64,000 bases of DNA from Akebia trifoliata (Eukaryota; Streptophyta; Magnoliopsida; Ranunculales; Lardizabalaceae). How positions within the stretch are numbered: position 1 is the stretch's first letter; each line of letters opens with the position of its first letter. The notes below the pieces were generated by a model. The model saw only the letters and a list, made by a program, of their open reading frames with translations. It made no database searches and was not told where the DNA came from. Below are positions 21,271-32,310 of this stretch, in pieces. The DNA lies in NCBI GenBank assembly GCA_017979445.1, contig CM030714.1, positions 7,881,049-7,945,048 of the forward strand, read 5' to 3'. The position numbers and the translations under genes are program-made.

Positions 21271-24200
21271 TCAAGCTCTTGGACTATCGGGAAGAGCAAT
21301 ATCCTTAAAAACCTGAAGCCTCCTGTTCCCCCCTCTTCTCACTGTCTTCGAATCCTTCCCACAAGTATACCCCCCAACGTTACAATCCTCAAAGTTAAAG
21401 GCCTTCTTTTGCGATGGAGAAGGACAGTAGTACGGTGTGTCCTTCTGTTCCTGCTGGAAAGACAGAGACCTTCGGGCGGTTGGTAGGCTCTTAGATGAAT
21501 AATTTCCCATGTTCTTTATATTTCCATCTTCTTTAAGATCAACGGCTCCAAGCTTCTGTCGTAATATCTCCGTATGATTCTGTGGTAATCGATGCATATG
21601 TGACATGATGTTGGAATTCGAATTCTCATTGTGAAACCCATCGTCCCATTTGCTTGGAGTTTTGAAAGAAACCAAAGATTCTTGGGGCGAGTATTCCCAT
21701 TTATTATTAGTGGCGAGATCCATGCATTCACGTAAAAACTCTTCTTCTTCTTCAACCATATCAGCCCAACTTTTTTCACTCTTGAGGATTTCTTGGTCGT
21801 ATTCGAATTTCCTTTGATTGAATCTTTGACATCTTGGATTTCATGGGTGTTCGTGTTCTTTCCTCCAACATTATCACTCATACTTATGGACATTTGGTTC
21901 CAATCTCCATTATGAGGTGCCGTCGGCATTTTGTGATTCCAACTGCTCTTGACCACAGTTTTCATGTTTGGAGTACCTTCTTCGGTTATAGTCTCAATAA
22001 CCCATCTTTTATTTTCAATGCTAGAGAAATCGGATCCTTTCTGAAATGTGTTTGGAGAATGAGATCCCTTCTTCTGTTCATCAACAAAAGAAGGACGTCG
22101 TGAAGACTGCCAATCAGCCTTACTTTCAAGTAAGCTTTGAGAATCAGATTCTCTCCTCCATTTTCGAACGTACTTATTAGAAAAGTCCTCCAAAAGAAAT
22201 GGTTCTTTGGTGTTCTTTTCTTCCCATTTTCTACATACTAAGGACCCAAAACTTATATGTTTGTCGCCATCAAAGGGAGAAACCTGTGATTTTAAATCAA
22301 TGTTAATGGGGGAGAATGTGAAAGATCTCTCAATTTCTGTTTCTATATTGTCTTCTTGTTTAGGTGGGCTCGAAACTGATCGTGACTCAATTTCGGTCAG
22401 CATTTCAAAAGCACGATCATAGGATTTGACGTAGGAGTCTTCTATTTCCCGGTCTGTAGATGATGGTCTTACATCTTGAAGCAAAGATTTGGCTTCTGTA
22501 ATCCTTCCCCTATGCATCAAGCAGATGGCGAGATTGCATTGTTTGTTCTTATCCGGTTCTATAGATAGAGCTTTCCTGTATCCAAACATAGAAAACAAAT
22601 GTTATATTAAAAAAGCTTAGCTTTTTACAGAAATTCTGTGAAATAATAGCTTCCTCTGCATAAAGATTTACATCTTGTTAAGTGTATATTTTCCTCCACT
22701 CTCAGGTGTGTCATACCCCAGTTAAGCCGTGTCCTCTTATATTCATAGTTCTCCCCCTCTCCAACAGATCGATCTTTGGGAGTAGTTGATTGGTTTACAT
22801 GGTATTAGAGCAATAGGTTCACATAGGTCATGGATTTGATTCTTTCCACCCTTATGGGTGAGGAGTGTATATTTTCCTCCACTCTTTGGTGTGTACCCAT
22901 GACCCCCTCTTATATTCATAGTTCTCCCCATTTACATAGATCGATCTTTTGGAGTAGTTGGTTGGTTAACACTGTATCAGAGCGCTAGGTTAGGTCACGT
23001 GTTCGATTCTTTCTACCCTTATGGGTGACGAGTAGTGTTGAGTGTATATTTTCCTCCACTCTAAGGTGTGGCATACCCCCAATTAAGCCTCATGACCCTC
23101 TTATATTCTCTCCCCCTCTCCATCAGATCCGTCTTTTGGAGTTGTTGAGTTTAGTCCCATATCGGACATAGATTGCCTGGTCTCTCTCCTTATAAGCTCC
23201 TGGGCCTCTCCACTTATTGCCAATTGGTTTTGAGTTGAACCCCAAAATTTATCAGTTGGTTGGTTAACAGTTTCATGTCTCAATTGAACAATAGAGATCA
23301 GGGTGGCTATGAGATCACCGAGTAAGTTTTGTGTAGAAAATTTACCTATAAATTTCCTCTGCAATTTGATAATTATTTTGTTGCATGTTAGCCCAGGCCA
23401 AGTTCCCTAATAACCTGTAATAAGAGAAGAAGAAAGTGAGAAAGTGCGGGAGAATTGCATACGAGGAATAATACAATACAAGCACTTATCATCCACCTTG
23501 ATCTCTCCTGTTCAATTGAGACATGAAACTTCTTTCCTTGTGATCTCGCTATCTTTGTCCTCTTCCCTCTGAATGCTAAGCCTTCCTCTATGAGCTTCAA
23601 TTTGTACAAAAGGAGTTGGATATGTTCTTCAATCCGGCCACCTCTCTACACATACGTATACAAACTTATGACATCAATTCACCAACATGTATAGAGGACG
23701 AAGGATTGAAATCTCGTCCAAAACACTCAAATCACAAACATATTTTCATCATATTCTCTTCATATAGAAAGTAAAAAAAAAAACATGAAATATGGACAAA
23801 ATATTTAGAATTGGAAGTATGTTTTAAGAAGTTTATATTTACCTTGTAGAGATCAATAAGAACATTATCAAGAGATTCCTGAGCTTGATGGGAGCAGTAG
23901 TGACGAAAAGATTTAATTGCCTCGATTGCCTCATCAGTTCGATTCAACTGTTTCATTACAATTGCCATGTCTTTCAAGGCACTATCAACACGATCACCAG
24001 AATTTATTGCAGACCAAAATAGGGAAATGGCCTTATTTGGATCCCTGTCTATCAACTTTGATGGGGAACAAAAATATCAAGATCATATAGAAAAAAAAAT
24101 TCCAAATGAAACAAACATAAAACATTAAAAAAAAATGGAGTAAATTAAGACAACTTGAGTTATTAATAACAAAGAAAAAAAAAAGATCAATTTACCATCA

Positions 24201-24914
24201 ATCACAGAATCATCCAAACACTAAAACCCATTAATGGGAAGACTAAAATGGTGAGACCTAAACTACCCAGATTAGAACTGAATCAAAATATTCAAACCCC
24301 ACAAAAGAAAGAACAATCAGATTAAGACAGCTAAGTTACCAATAACAGAGAAAAAACATTAAAGAACATATTAATTTTCCATCAATTACAGAATCAACTA
24401 AACAATAAAACCCATTAATGGGAATAATGATGAGACCTAAACTACCCAGATGAGAACTGAATCAAAATAACATGTAGTCTTCCATTTAATTTAAACCCAT
24501 AAAAAGAGAGAAATTTCAGATTAAAACAGCTAAGTTACCAATAACAGAAAAGAATAAAGAAAATATTAATTTTCCATCAATCACATAATCAATACTAAAT
24601 ACTAAAACCCATTAATTGAAAAACTAAAAAAAATTATGAAACCTAAATCACCCAGATGAGAACTGAATCAAAATCTCAGAACCATTCCAAGAAATACAAA
24701 ATTATCTCACCTGAACATGTTTTGCCTTCACATAAGGGGAATCTCCATTGGGTACCTTGTGAACAACATGGAAAGAATCCGATCTTGCAGGAGATTTCTT
24801 CTGTTCAATTGGCTGCATTGGTGAACATGGCGAAGATTTCCATGTTCTTGACGGTGGTGGTGGTGGTGGAGTCGAGAACTCTCTCACCCGAACCTTACTG
24901 CCTTCTTTCCACAT
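21271..24914 (-). CDS. POLLENLESS 3-like TPR protein, 5 exons, frame disrupted in the last exon
   Basis: Exons on the minus strand: 24914-24711, 24055-23843, 23645-23497, 23414-23346 and 22575-21271, all GT...AG. The start is the ATG of MWKEG; the longer reading upstream uses GTG. A proline run (residues 16-21) precedes a TPR-type helical region, with 'ALKDMAIVMKQLNRTDEAIEAI' in exon 2, 'LLGNLAWANMQQNNYQIAEEIY' in exon 4, then 'NLAICLMHRGRITEAKSLL' at the start of exon 5. The family (MS5/TDM1 in Arabidopsis) acts in exit from meiosis II and pollen formation; whether this copy does is inference. The spliced length is one base short of an open frame: near 21817-21832 (about residue 460) the frame shifts. 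The conserved tail, including 'SWADMVEEEEE' and the final 'RRLQVFKDIALPDSPRA', lies in another frame ending at TGA 21271. Read literally, the protein ends at 21516 with about 100 foreign residues. Confidence 0.85.
22678..23135. repeat. Tandem ~180-bp repeats with tRNA-like boxes in an intron
   Basis: Units start at about 22678, 22866 and 23041 with 'gtgtatattttcctccactc' and run through 'cctcttatattc', 'ctccccctctcc', 'cagatc.gtctttt' and 'ggagtagttg'. The first two also contain 'ggtattagagc' or 'tgtatcagagc', followed by 'catggatttgattctttc' or 'cgtgttcgattctttc', resembling tRNA A and B boxes. They lie in the last intron of the POLLENLESS 3-like gene. They may be a SINE or TRIM array. Confidence 0.55.
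23140..23255 (-). mobile_element. TRIM-like LTR fragment
   Basis: The order 'gtcccatatcggaca', 'ccttataagctcctgggcc', 'cacttattgccaattggttt' is a pattern widely seen in plant TRIM or LTR elements (recalled, not searched). The strand is uncertain. It lies directly beside the tandem array in the same intron. Confidence 0.4.
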
Positions 24915-25490
24915 TGTTTTAGCCACTCGCCTGTGTTCTTGTTCAAATTCTTTCTTCCTGAATCGCTAAGAAACCAATTCTTTTTCCTGAATCACTGAAA
25001 ACCCACCTTTTCTTGAACTGGAATTTGATTGATACAGAGTGTTCTTCAACTCGAACGAGAGAGAGGAATGGGTAATGAAGAGATTTGAAGACAACGCAAA
25101 AGAAAAAACAGAAAAGCAAAAGTCACACAAAAAAATAGCCGTTTTTATAAACTAGCCGTTGAGACGGCGGTCATTGGTCCCTTATTCATCATTCTCGTCG
25201 CATGTGAGAGTTGCACGTGTGCATTTCATATAAAACGCTATACTTTTCGTAGCGAAAATATTTTTGGTAACAGAATTTTTTGCTCACAATTCTGACAAAA
25301 TCCGGGATCCGCCCCAGCAATCACATGAACCCGCGTGTATGGAATGATCCCCGATTTACTAAGGCACACTTGACGGGGCAGGAACTGGATAGTCTATGAG
25401 CATTGTTTTGTGAGCAAAACATTTCTCATTCCTAACATCAACGGTACCAATTTAACCGTACCTAGAACCGAAAACTCCAGTTCCAATTCC
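24915..25490. other. 5' flank of the POLLENLESS 3-like gene
   Basis: The probable leader and promoter of the minus-strand gene lie here. A direct repeat of 'aaccaattctttttcctga' character occurs at about 24940-24990. No other gene is seen. Confidence 0.3.
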
Positions 25491-25496
25491 TTTTTT

Positions 25497-25684
25497 ATTG
25501 AGTCGTAATAATCCGACTATCCCATGTGACACATTCAATTGACTCTCTTGACATGACAAGTTCGAGAATCGTAGATTAGTACATCTTTGCATCTGAAGCG
25601 TATAGCTCTATGATGACTCTCAAGCTTGTCACGTTGAGAGAGTTGATTGAGTGTGCTACATGGGATAGTCAGATTATTACAAAC
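25497..25684. mobile_element. Foldback MITE with ~60-bp inverted arms
   Basis: The left arm contains 'gtaataatccgactatccca', 'gtgacacattcaattgactc' and 'ttgacatgacaagtt'. The right arm is the inverted equivalent ('cttgtcacgttgagagagtt', 'gattgagtgtgctacatggg', 'atagtcagattattac'). Arms are about 60 bp with few mismatches around an approximately 65-base spacer. Confidence 0.7.
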
Positions 25685-25689
25685 CCATT

Positions 25690-27050
25690 ATAATCAAGTC
25701 TCAAATGGAATCAAACTAATACAAACCGGAATCGAAACCGTTAGATTCTGTCCCATGGGTACTTGTGGGCGATTTATTTTCGAGTCGTGATGAATACAAG
25801 CTGTTGGGTATGCGACCAACATGGCAAGGGCATGGAACCATAGATCTTTTTCATCGGCATACACAAGAAAAAGATGTGTGATTTAGTGCCCTTGCCACGT
25901 CAGCAACGTATCCAACCGCGTGCATTCATCATTATTAATTATTTTATCATTTCATTTTTATATCATGGATGAATTTGAGATTTTATTTTATTTTAAAATA
26001 AAAGGTGGAGTGGAAGTGTTTCGGCACCAAAATTTGAGAGGTTATAAATGCCCCCATTTTTATATTTAAATTTAATATAATTAGAGTCATTACATTAAAA
26101 ATCAAGAAAATTGCAACCTACGTCCATACACTCATTTCATAGTTTTTCAAAATTACACAAGCATCCATTTTTTACTATATGATCTTCAAAAATTCTTTAA
26201 TTAAAATTTTAAATTACAAATAAACATTTTCAATACATGTGTGTTTGCACACATCACTTTCTAGTGTTTTATAAAACTCTTCAATTTTCTATATAAACTA
26301 TGCATTGGAATCTTATATGAGCCATCTCTTAAAAAAAAAAAAAATTATACTTATAAATAAGATAATTTTTTTTTTTGAGAAAAAAAAAATAGTTGACTTA
26401 TATCTTTAGTAGAAGAAATTATAATTAAGTTGATATTTTGTAGATAATATATTATCTTTTAAAAGAAAAAAAGTATTTTATAATGATTTGAAATGTTTTT
26501 TTTTATCATTTGATTCCTTGGAATCAGAATCAATGAGTACTCGTGTTTCTTGGTGGTTCCAGACCTTGTTCCATTTATCTTAGAATTGGGATTGGAACCA
26601 ACAATAATTGGAACTGGCCCATTAACACCCCTACCTCGCACATGTAATATAGTAAACAATTGCGAGAATGTGAATCACAATAAGTGCATTCAACCCAAAT
26701 TTTGAAGAAAAATGGAATTAAGGGTAAGGGTTGTTTTGGTATGGTCGCCCATCATGGACCAAGTTTGGGATGGGCTCATTTAGTAGTTGGGTTGGGCTTC
26801 GCTTAGGACTTGAGGTCCAATTAGCTCTAAACTTTTATGGCCTCCGTCCATTGATATCCCTAAGTGTCGGTTCTAGTTCTGATTCTCAAATTAATGGAAT
26901 CGTAAAAAAAAATCATCTTTATAGTTTTTAGGTCATATCGATTTGGTTATAAGAGATCCATTCTAACCTATTCTAAAAAACAAAAACAAAAATCCATAAA
27001 TCGAGATTTTCAGCTCTGATTCCAATTAAAGGGGTACCCATCGATACCCC
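25690..27050. other. Gene-free AT-rich repeat debris
   Basis: It contains a hairpin-type fragment at about 25835-25920 ('gaaccatagatctttttcat', related to 35618-35690 and 50780-50870) and hAT-like fragments (for example 26515-26640). No gene was recognised. Confidence 0.35.
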
Positions 27051-27074
27051 CACCTAAGGGTACTGTCAAGTGTC

Positions 27075-27295
27075 AAGAGCAAATATACAATCTGGTCAAT
27101 GGGGGCACTTGCCCCCATGAGAATTTTAAAAGTATATAGAATAATGAGCTATTGCAACAAATATTAACGATGGATAAAAAAATCTACCACTATTGTCCCC
27201 ACAAAAAAAATTTCACTCTAAGTTGCCCCACAAAAAAAAATCTACTCCTTGTTGCTCCCGCATGGGCAAAATCCTGGCTCCGCCCTTGGTACTGC
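27075..27295. repeat. Repeat family F ('gggggcacttgcccccatga' end)
   Basis: It carries the ends 'tgggggcacttgcccccatg' and 'gcaaaatcctggctccgccc' around repeated 'ttgtccccacaaaaaaaa' words. A longer inverted copy lies at 44195-44445 and a part at 58170-58265. It is non-coding. Confidence 0.5.
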
Positions 27296-27782
27296 TTGTG
27301 ATGATGCAAGACCTTTTGTGATTGTTATCTACATGTTTTAGAACCTAGGGAGTTCGAATCGACTCTATCCATAGATCTAGTCTACTAAGGTGACTCGTGA
27401 GTTAACTTTTAATTAATAAATTTTTTGTATCTTTTACTAAATGTGAAAGATTTTTCATGAATTCAACGCATCAAAATCCATGGCAATTGCCATCCACCAC
27501 ATTTTCTATTTTTGAGCATTGGTGCGGTGCTTGCCAAAAAGTTTTAAAACCTAATTGAGATTCATACTCAATTTTTTAGACGGAATGTAATGACCAAAAA
27601 ACCCATTATGGACCCTGGGAAAATTTCCAAGGCTATTTTGCTAAACATCTATAATAAAAATTGATTTGGACAAACTGACTTCATCTACCAACTCAAATGC
27701 ACCGGAAAACCTAGCCTAGATTGTAAGCACTCCTAAATTACAACTAAAATGAAAAGATAAGAGAAATTGAAAAAATCTCGTA

Positions 27783-28076
27783 CACAACAGGAAGTGGATC
27801 CTCTATAGCACAAGTTCCCATAGATAGAGATAGAGAAGAGAGAATTAAAAAAAAAAAAATAACTTCTCAACCCTCTTGTGATGATGACTGGATCTAATTT
27901 TTTTTTTCTTTTTTTAAGTTTTTTTTCCTCTATATCCATGTCTTTACAAATGAACAACTACTAAACTCCCACTATATTAAGTTTGGGATTTAATCGCATT
28001 GTTGATGTGACGCTATTTCAACAGTTGAAAATGTGCTACAGGAACCTTGTGCTACAGAGGATCCACTTCCAACACG
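27783..28076. mobile_element. MITE with ~32-bp inverted ends
   Basis: The left end 'caggaagtggatcctctata' + 'gcacaagttcc' is the inverse of the right end 'ggaaccttgtgctacagagg' + 'atccacttccaa'. The interior is AT-rich and non-coding, about 290 bp in all. Confidence 0.65.
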
Positions 28077-28089
28077 ACAATAAGTGACC

Positions 28090-29520
28090 GAAAAAAATAT
28101 ATATTTTTATAGAAGATAATTTTGGAAATCTTGGCTATATCACTAGGTAAAGCTCATTTTTTTTTAAAAATGGACTATACACAAACGCAAACAAAACATA
28201 TCTAAATTAGTTGAGATTGGATCATCAGAATTGTCGTATAGTAAAATCGAGTGGCCGTCTTGTAAATCGCGCAAAAGATGTGACTTACTAGTTGTGTTGA
28301 GTCACAACTAAATATCACCAGTCATTTAATGAAATGTTAGAATCTAAACACCTCAACCTAGATGGGTCACTTATGAGTTATATTAGTTAAATAATAAGAA
28401 AAATTACTTAAAGGACCCCCGATGAAGGGTTTCTTTATAAATAGTCCCTGAGTTTTGCACGATAGCTTGATAGGACATTTGGTAAACTTTTTCTCTCTTA
28501 ATGGTCCCTCGTTACTAGCAAACTCATCATTTTTTTATTTACTGTCGAGTTCACTTTCTATTATTGTAGAACTTGACATTTTTTTATTATTTAGTGTTGT
28601 GTTCACAAGTTTTACTATCCAACTCACCACTATTTATTGTTAAGTTCACCACTATTTATTTAAATAATGGTAAACTCGACAATGGTAAAACTCACCCATT
28701 TTTTATTTTTGAGTTTTCAAAAACTCGATTGAGATGCCAAAAATCAATTTTTTTTATATGAAAACTATGAGATTGAACGGTTAGAGCATTCAATCGTGAG
28801 AAATGTAGGGATATGAGCTCCAAGGATGTTTAGAAAGAGAAATGTTTACAAAATGGACTATTAAGAAATTGCCTAAAACTTATGGACTATTAAGAAAAAA
28901 GTCCCTCCACTAAGGTGCTTTGTAATTTTCCCTAAATAATATAATAGAAAAATAAAATAAAGTTATTTTATTTTTGTTTCTTTTCAAACCCATAATCTTC
29001 ATTCTAAACTCTTCTTGCCTAAATAACACGCACTTACAATTCTAATTTAAATTAAGATAGAGCCAGATTTAGGAACCAGATCAAAAAAACAATAATACTT
29101 CTAAGGCCAAGTGCTTCAAGGATCAACGAATAAACCCTTGTTTAGGAAAAATCACACCTCTATCTCAAACTTGTAGAAACTTTTGGCGAAGCAAAACCCT
29201 TGGAAAACTTCATCATTAGAAAGTCTTTAGAGACTTTGAAGATTTAGGAATCTACCATTTTTTACAAACAATTATTGATTTTTAGTAAGAATGATTAATT
29301 AGAAAAATCTATATTTAGTACTTTTTATTGATCTTAGTTAGAGAAAATTCATTCAAGTATAATTAGGGCTTTGATGAAATTGATGGTGAGTTTCCTTGTT
29401 TTGCTTGACACAGATCTACTTAGAAAGATTTTATGAAAACCTAAATATATTTTGGAGTCATTTGAGTAAGTTTTGTTTTAATAAATAGCGATTAAAAAAT
29501 TTGCATGTTTTGTAGTAATT
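28090..29520. other. Gene-free AT-rich sequence
   Basis: Short near-repeats of 'aactcaccactatttatt' type occur at 28615-28690. Inverted similarity between about 28430-28500 ('atagtccctgagttttgcac') and 28850-28910 ('aaacttatggactattaag') hints at an old element. No gene was recognised. Confidence 0.3.
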
Positions 29521-29522
29521 TC

Positions 29523-30510
29523 TAGGAGTGGCATCTTAACATGACCCACGAACATAACACAAAATTAGTGGGTTTGGGTCAAACTTAATTGGATTTGGAT
29601 CATAATATTGTCAATCCGCCTAACATGAATATTAAATGGGTCAGGTTCAGGTAAGGGGCGTCAACCCCCTTAACCCATTTTGACACATTTAGTTTATTCT
29701 GTCATTAATGTGTAGTTTTAAATATATCAACAATTATTTAAGAATTTTTTAAATTATTCATTTTTTGTTAGAATCTCTTATAACTTTTTTCATAATATTT
29801 TTTTTTTCAAATTCTATAAAATATAGAGGGTGTTTTAAAATATTTTGCTAATAATTAGTGGTTAAACCTTTTAGTTTGAATAAGAAAAAACATTTTCCTT
29901 ACTAAGTTATTTGTTTATTTATATTATATTTTTTAAATATATTTTTTTCTTTGAAATCTAGACTCTATAGGCATATAGTGTTTGATTCCTAATATGGTGA
30001 TCCATATGAGCAAAACGACCCATAGTATGATTTAAGATCTTACTAAGTAAGTAAGGCTAGCATGTCTCATGTGATAATGAAATACACTTTTCTTAGCCAA
30101 TAATAATAATAAAACACTTTCCTTGCTAAGTAAGGAAAGTTTTCTAATCACATCACCTTATGGCATCCAAAAACATGATGATGTCACAGGGTCGTAAAGG
30201 AAAAAAATTTCTGTAACCTTTGAAAAAAAAAATTCAAAAGAAAGTTATTTTTCACCATGAAACTTAGTTTATGGTTGTGTGACTTTATTTTTAGTATTTT
30301 TTTTTTGTGGTGGAAGTGCAACTTATTTTTTTCAATAAAGATTAGAATTTTATTAAACAGGTTATGCATGAGTTGGTCAGGTATACCTATTTATAAATGG
30401 GTTGGGTATAAATTTTTGACAAAATTATTAAATGGGTTGGGTTTAGGTTAGGTAAATTCTCAGAATACCCTTGCCTCAACACGACACGACCTGACTCGTT
30501 GCCACCGCTA
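29523..30510. mobile_element. Probable non-autonomous hAT element
   Basis: The left terminus 'taggagtggcatc' and the right terminus 'gttgccaccgcta' form an imperfect inverted pair of the hAT type. The adjacent 8-base flanks (gtaatttc and gtgattta) are partly alike. The interior holds a partial family-B MITE (about 29990-30250) and no transposase. Confidence 0.4.
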
Positions 30511-31170
30511 GTGATTTATATTTTAAACTTGAAAATGGACTACAAATCATTTTATTTCTATTTATGTTTTAATCACATTGAATCAAGTGAATCTGATACT
30601 TTACGAGTCTTTAAATGGTGCTTATTTGGCAACACAAAATATTGGATCAACCAAAGAGTAACGATCAGGGGCAGAGCCATGTTTTTTGGTCAGTGAGGAC
30701 TAAGTGCTAACGATGGTCGACCAATAATCTTGGTTTCCTTCTACGCAAATGTTGGACTCGTTACAACAAATGATGATTAATGAATAATCTCCATAATAAT
30801 GACAAAAGATTCTCACAAAAGTCGTAGATGTTAGGAATTGTAAAAAGTTTTACTTGAGCTTAATATCTCCAAATTTTATTTTCTTTAACATTAATGTTTC
30901 AAGAATAAGAAAGAATTTTTAGAGAGTTCGGGATGATGAATTTTAGCAAGAAACTCAAAAACATGATTTTTATACTCCCCAAAATTTTCTCGAATTTTTT
31001 ATAATTTATTTTCTTTCAAATTTATCCTAATCGAATCTCCTTTGAATAATTATAGAATTTGAACTTATTTTTTTTATTTTATTTTTATGTTTATTGAGAG
31101 TGAATAGCAGTTGAAAGTGAGGGCCCTTAAGTCATTAATGTGGTGTATCTCTGATATCCATCAAAATGTG

Positions 31171-31230
31171 AGGAGGGGGAGGGGGAGGGGGAGGGGGAGG
31201 GGGAGGGGGGGGGGGGGGGGGGGGGGGGGA
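31171..31230 (+). repeat. (GGGGGA)n followed by a ~26-base poly-G run
   Basis: Several 'gggggA' units lead into an uninterrupted run of about 26 guanines. A second run of about 14 G lies at 31294-31308 inside a diverged direct repeat of the surrounding ~120 bases ('atccatcaaaatgtgagg' against 'atcgatcaaaacgttggg'). The strand could form G-quadruplexes. Run length in an assembly is unreliable. Confidence 0.85.
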
Positions 31231-31929
31231 ATCACCTTTTTTAAGTTTAGTGGGTCCCTGCAAGGGGTTATCTTGAATATCGATCAAAACGTTGGGGGGG
31301 GGGGGGGGTGGTTAAAAATCATTTTATTTTTATTTTTATAAAAAGTAGGATAAAGGTTGAATGTAATGGTCCTTAAGTCATTTTTCATGAGTCCTAGTTG
31401 TTGCTTCAAATTCAGTAATTACTCGATAAGGGTTAGATTTGACTAATTTGGATAAGTTCAGAAAAGTTTTGTTTAAAATAAAAATAGAGAAATTTTTGAA
31501 AAAAATAACATACAATGATGTTTTCAGGTTACTTAACAAAACACATTATTATCAACCTCCCTCAAATCCCTATTTTATCTTTTAAATTTCAATGATGGAG
31601 AAAACAAAATATTCAGGTGGAGGATATTTTTTTTACCATATTCAATTATTAATTGATAAATCATTGATTCATAGATTTAATCGGCTAATGCCTAATTTTG
31701 AAAACTTTACAAAATTTGGGAAAAAAATCTGATAATTTTGAGTATGAACGAGTCTGAGAATATCAAGACCTAGGACACACGTCATCAATTTAAAAGCGCT
31801 AGGGTATCTTTACTCTCTCTTTTTTTTTAAGTTCAATGGGCCCAGCCAAGGATGTATGTGGCCAGCTTCAGAAAAACAGGGCTATCTAATAACAAAACAT
31901 ACATAGGTGGGTGAAATCAACGTTTATAG

Positions 31930-32310
31930 TTTTGAGTAACATTTTCCTTGTTAACTTAGTAAAGATTGTAAGTCTTACTAACTACTGAGGGTCATTTGAC
32001 TCAAATGGATTGCTACATTAGCAATCCAACACCAAAGCCCTCTAAATTGCATCGAAAAACTTAGATCCAAATTTATTTATTTTTCAAAAAACTATCATTT
32101 TTGGGTTTATCCAATGTTTTGAAAATGTACGGTTACCGAACTTTCACATAACTTGAAAAATTAAAATTAAAATTCAATGGATTTTATATTCAAGATGTAT
32201 TGAATTTTCTCTTCTACATTCCTGAAGCATCAATGTTTTTTAATATCACAAGGTGAGCCCAAGGACCATGTGAAATTCTTACAAACTTGGTAAGGTTAGT
32301 CGGATGGTTG
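31930..32310. mobile_element. MITE family B copy
   Basis: It shares with the copy at 2470-2870 the order 'cttactaactactgagggtc', 'gcaatccaacaccaa', 'gaaaaacttagatcc', 'gttttgaaaatgtac' and 'atcacaaggtgag'. It is non-coding. Confidence 0.55.

Noticed and set aside
21834..22422. Plus-strand ORFs of 71-89 codons opposite the last POLLENLESS 3-like exon
   Set aside because: They are antisense shadows of a coding exon with no protein-like features of their own.
7700..24914. Biosynthetic cluster of GT17, histidinol dehydrogenase and POLLENLESS 3-like genes
   Set aside because: The products act in different compartments and processes, and neighbourhood alone does not imply a joint function in a plant genome.
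24915..24926. Four extra residues before MWKEG in the POLLENLESS 3-like protein
   Set aside because: The longer reading begins with GTG; the first ATG is at 24914.
31111..31341. Open frame with a Gly/Arg-rich stretch
   Set aside because: It is simply the translation of the GGGGGA and poly-G tracts.
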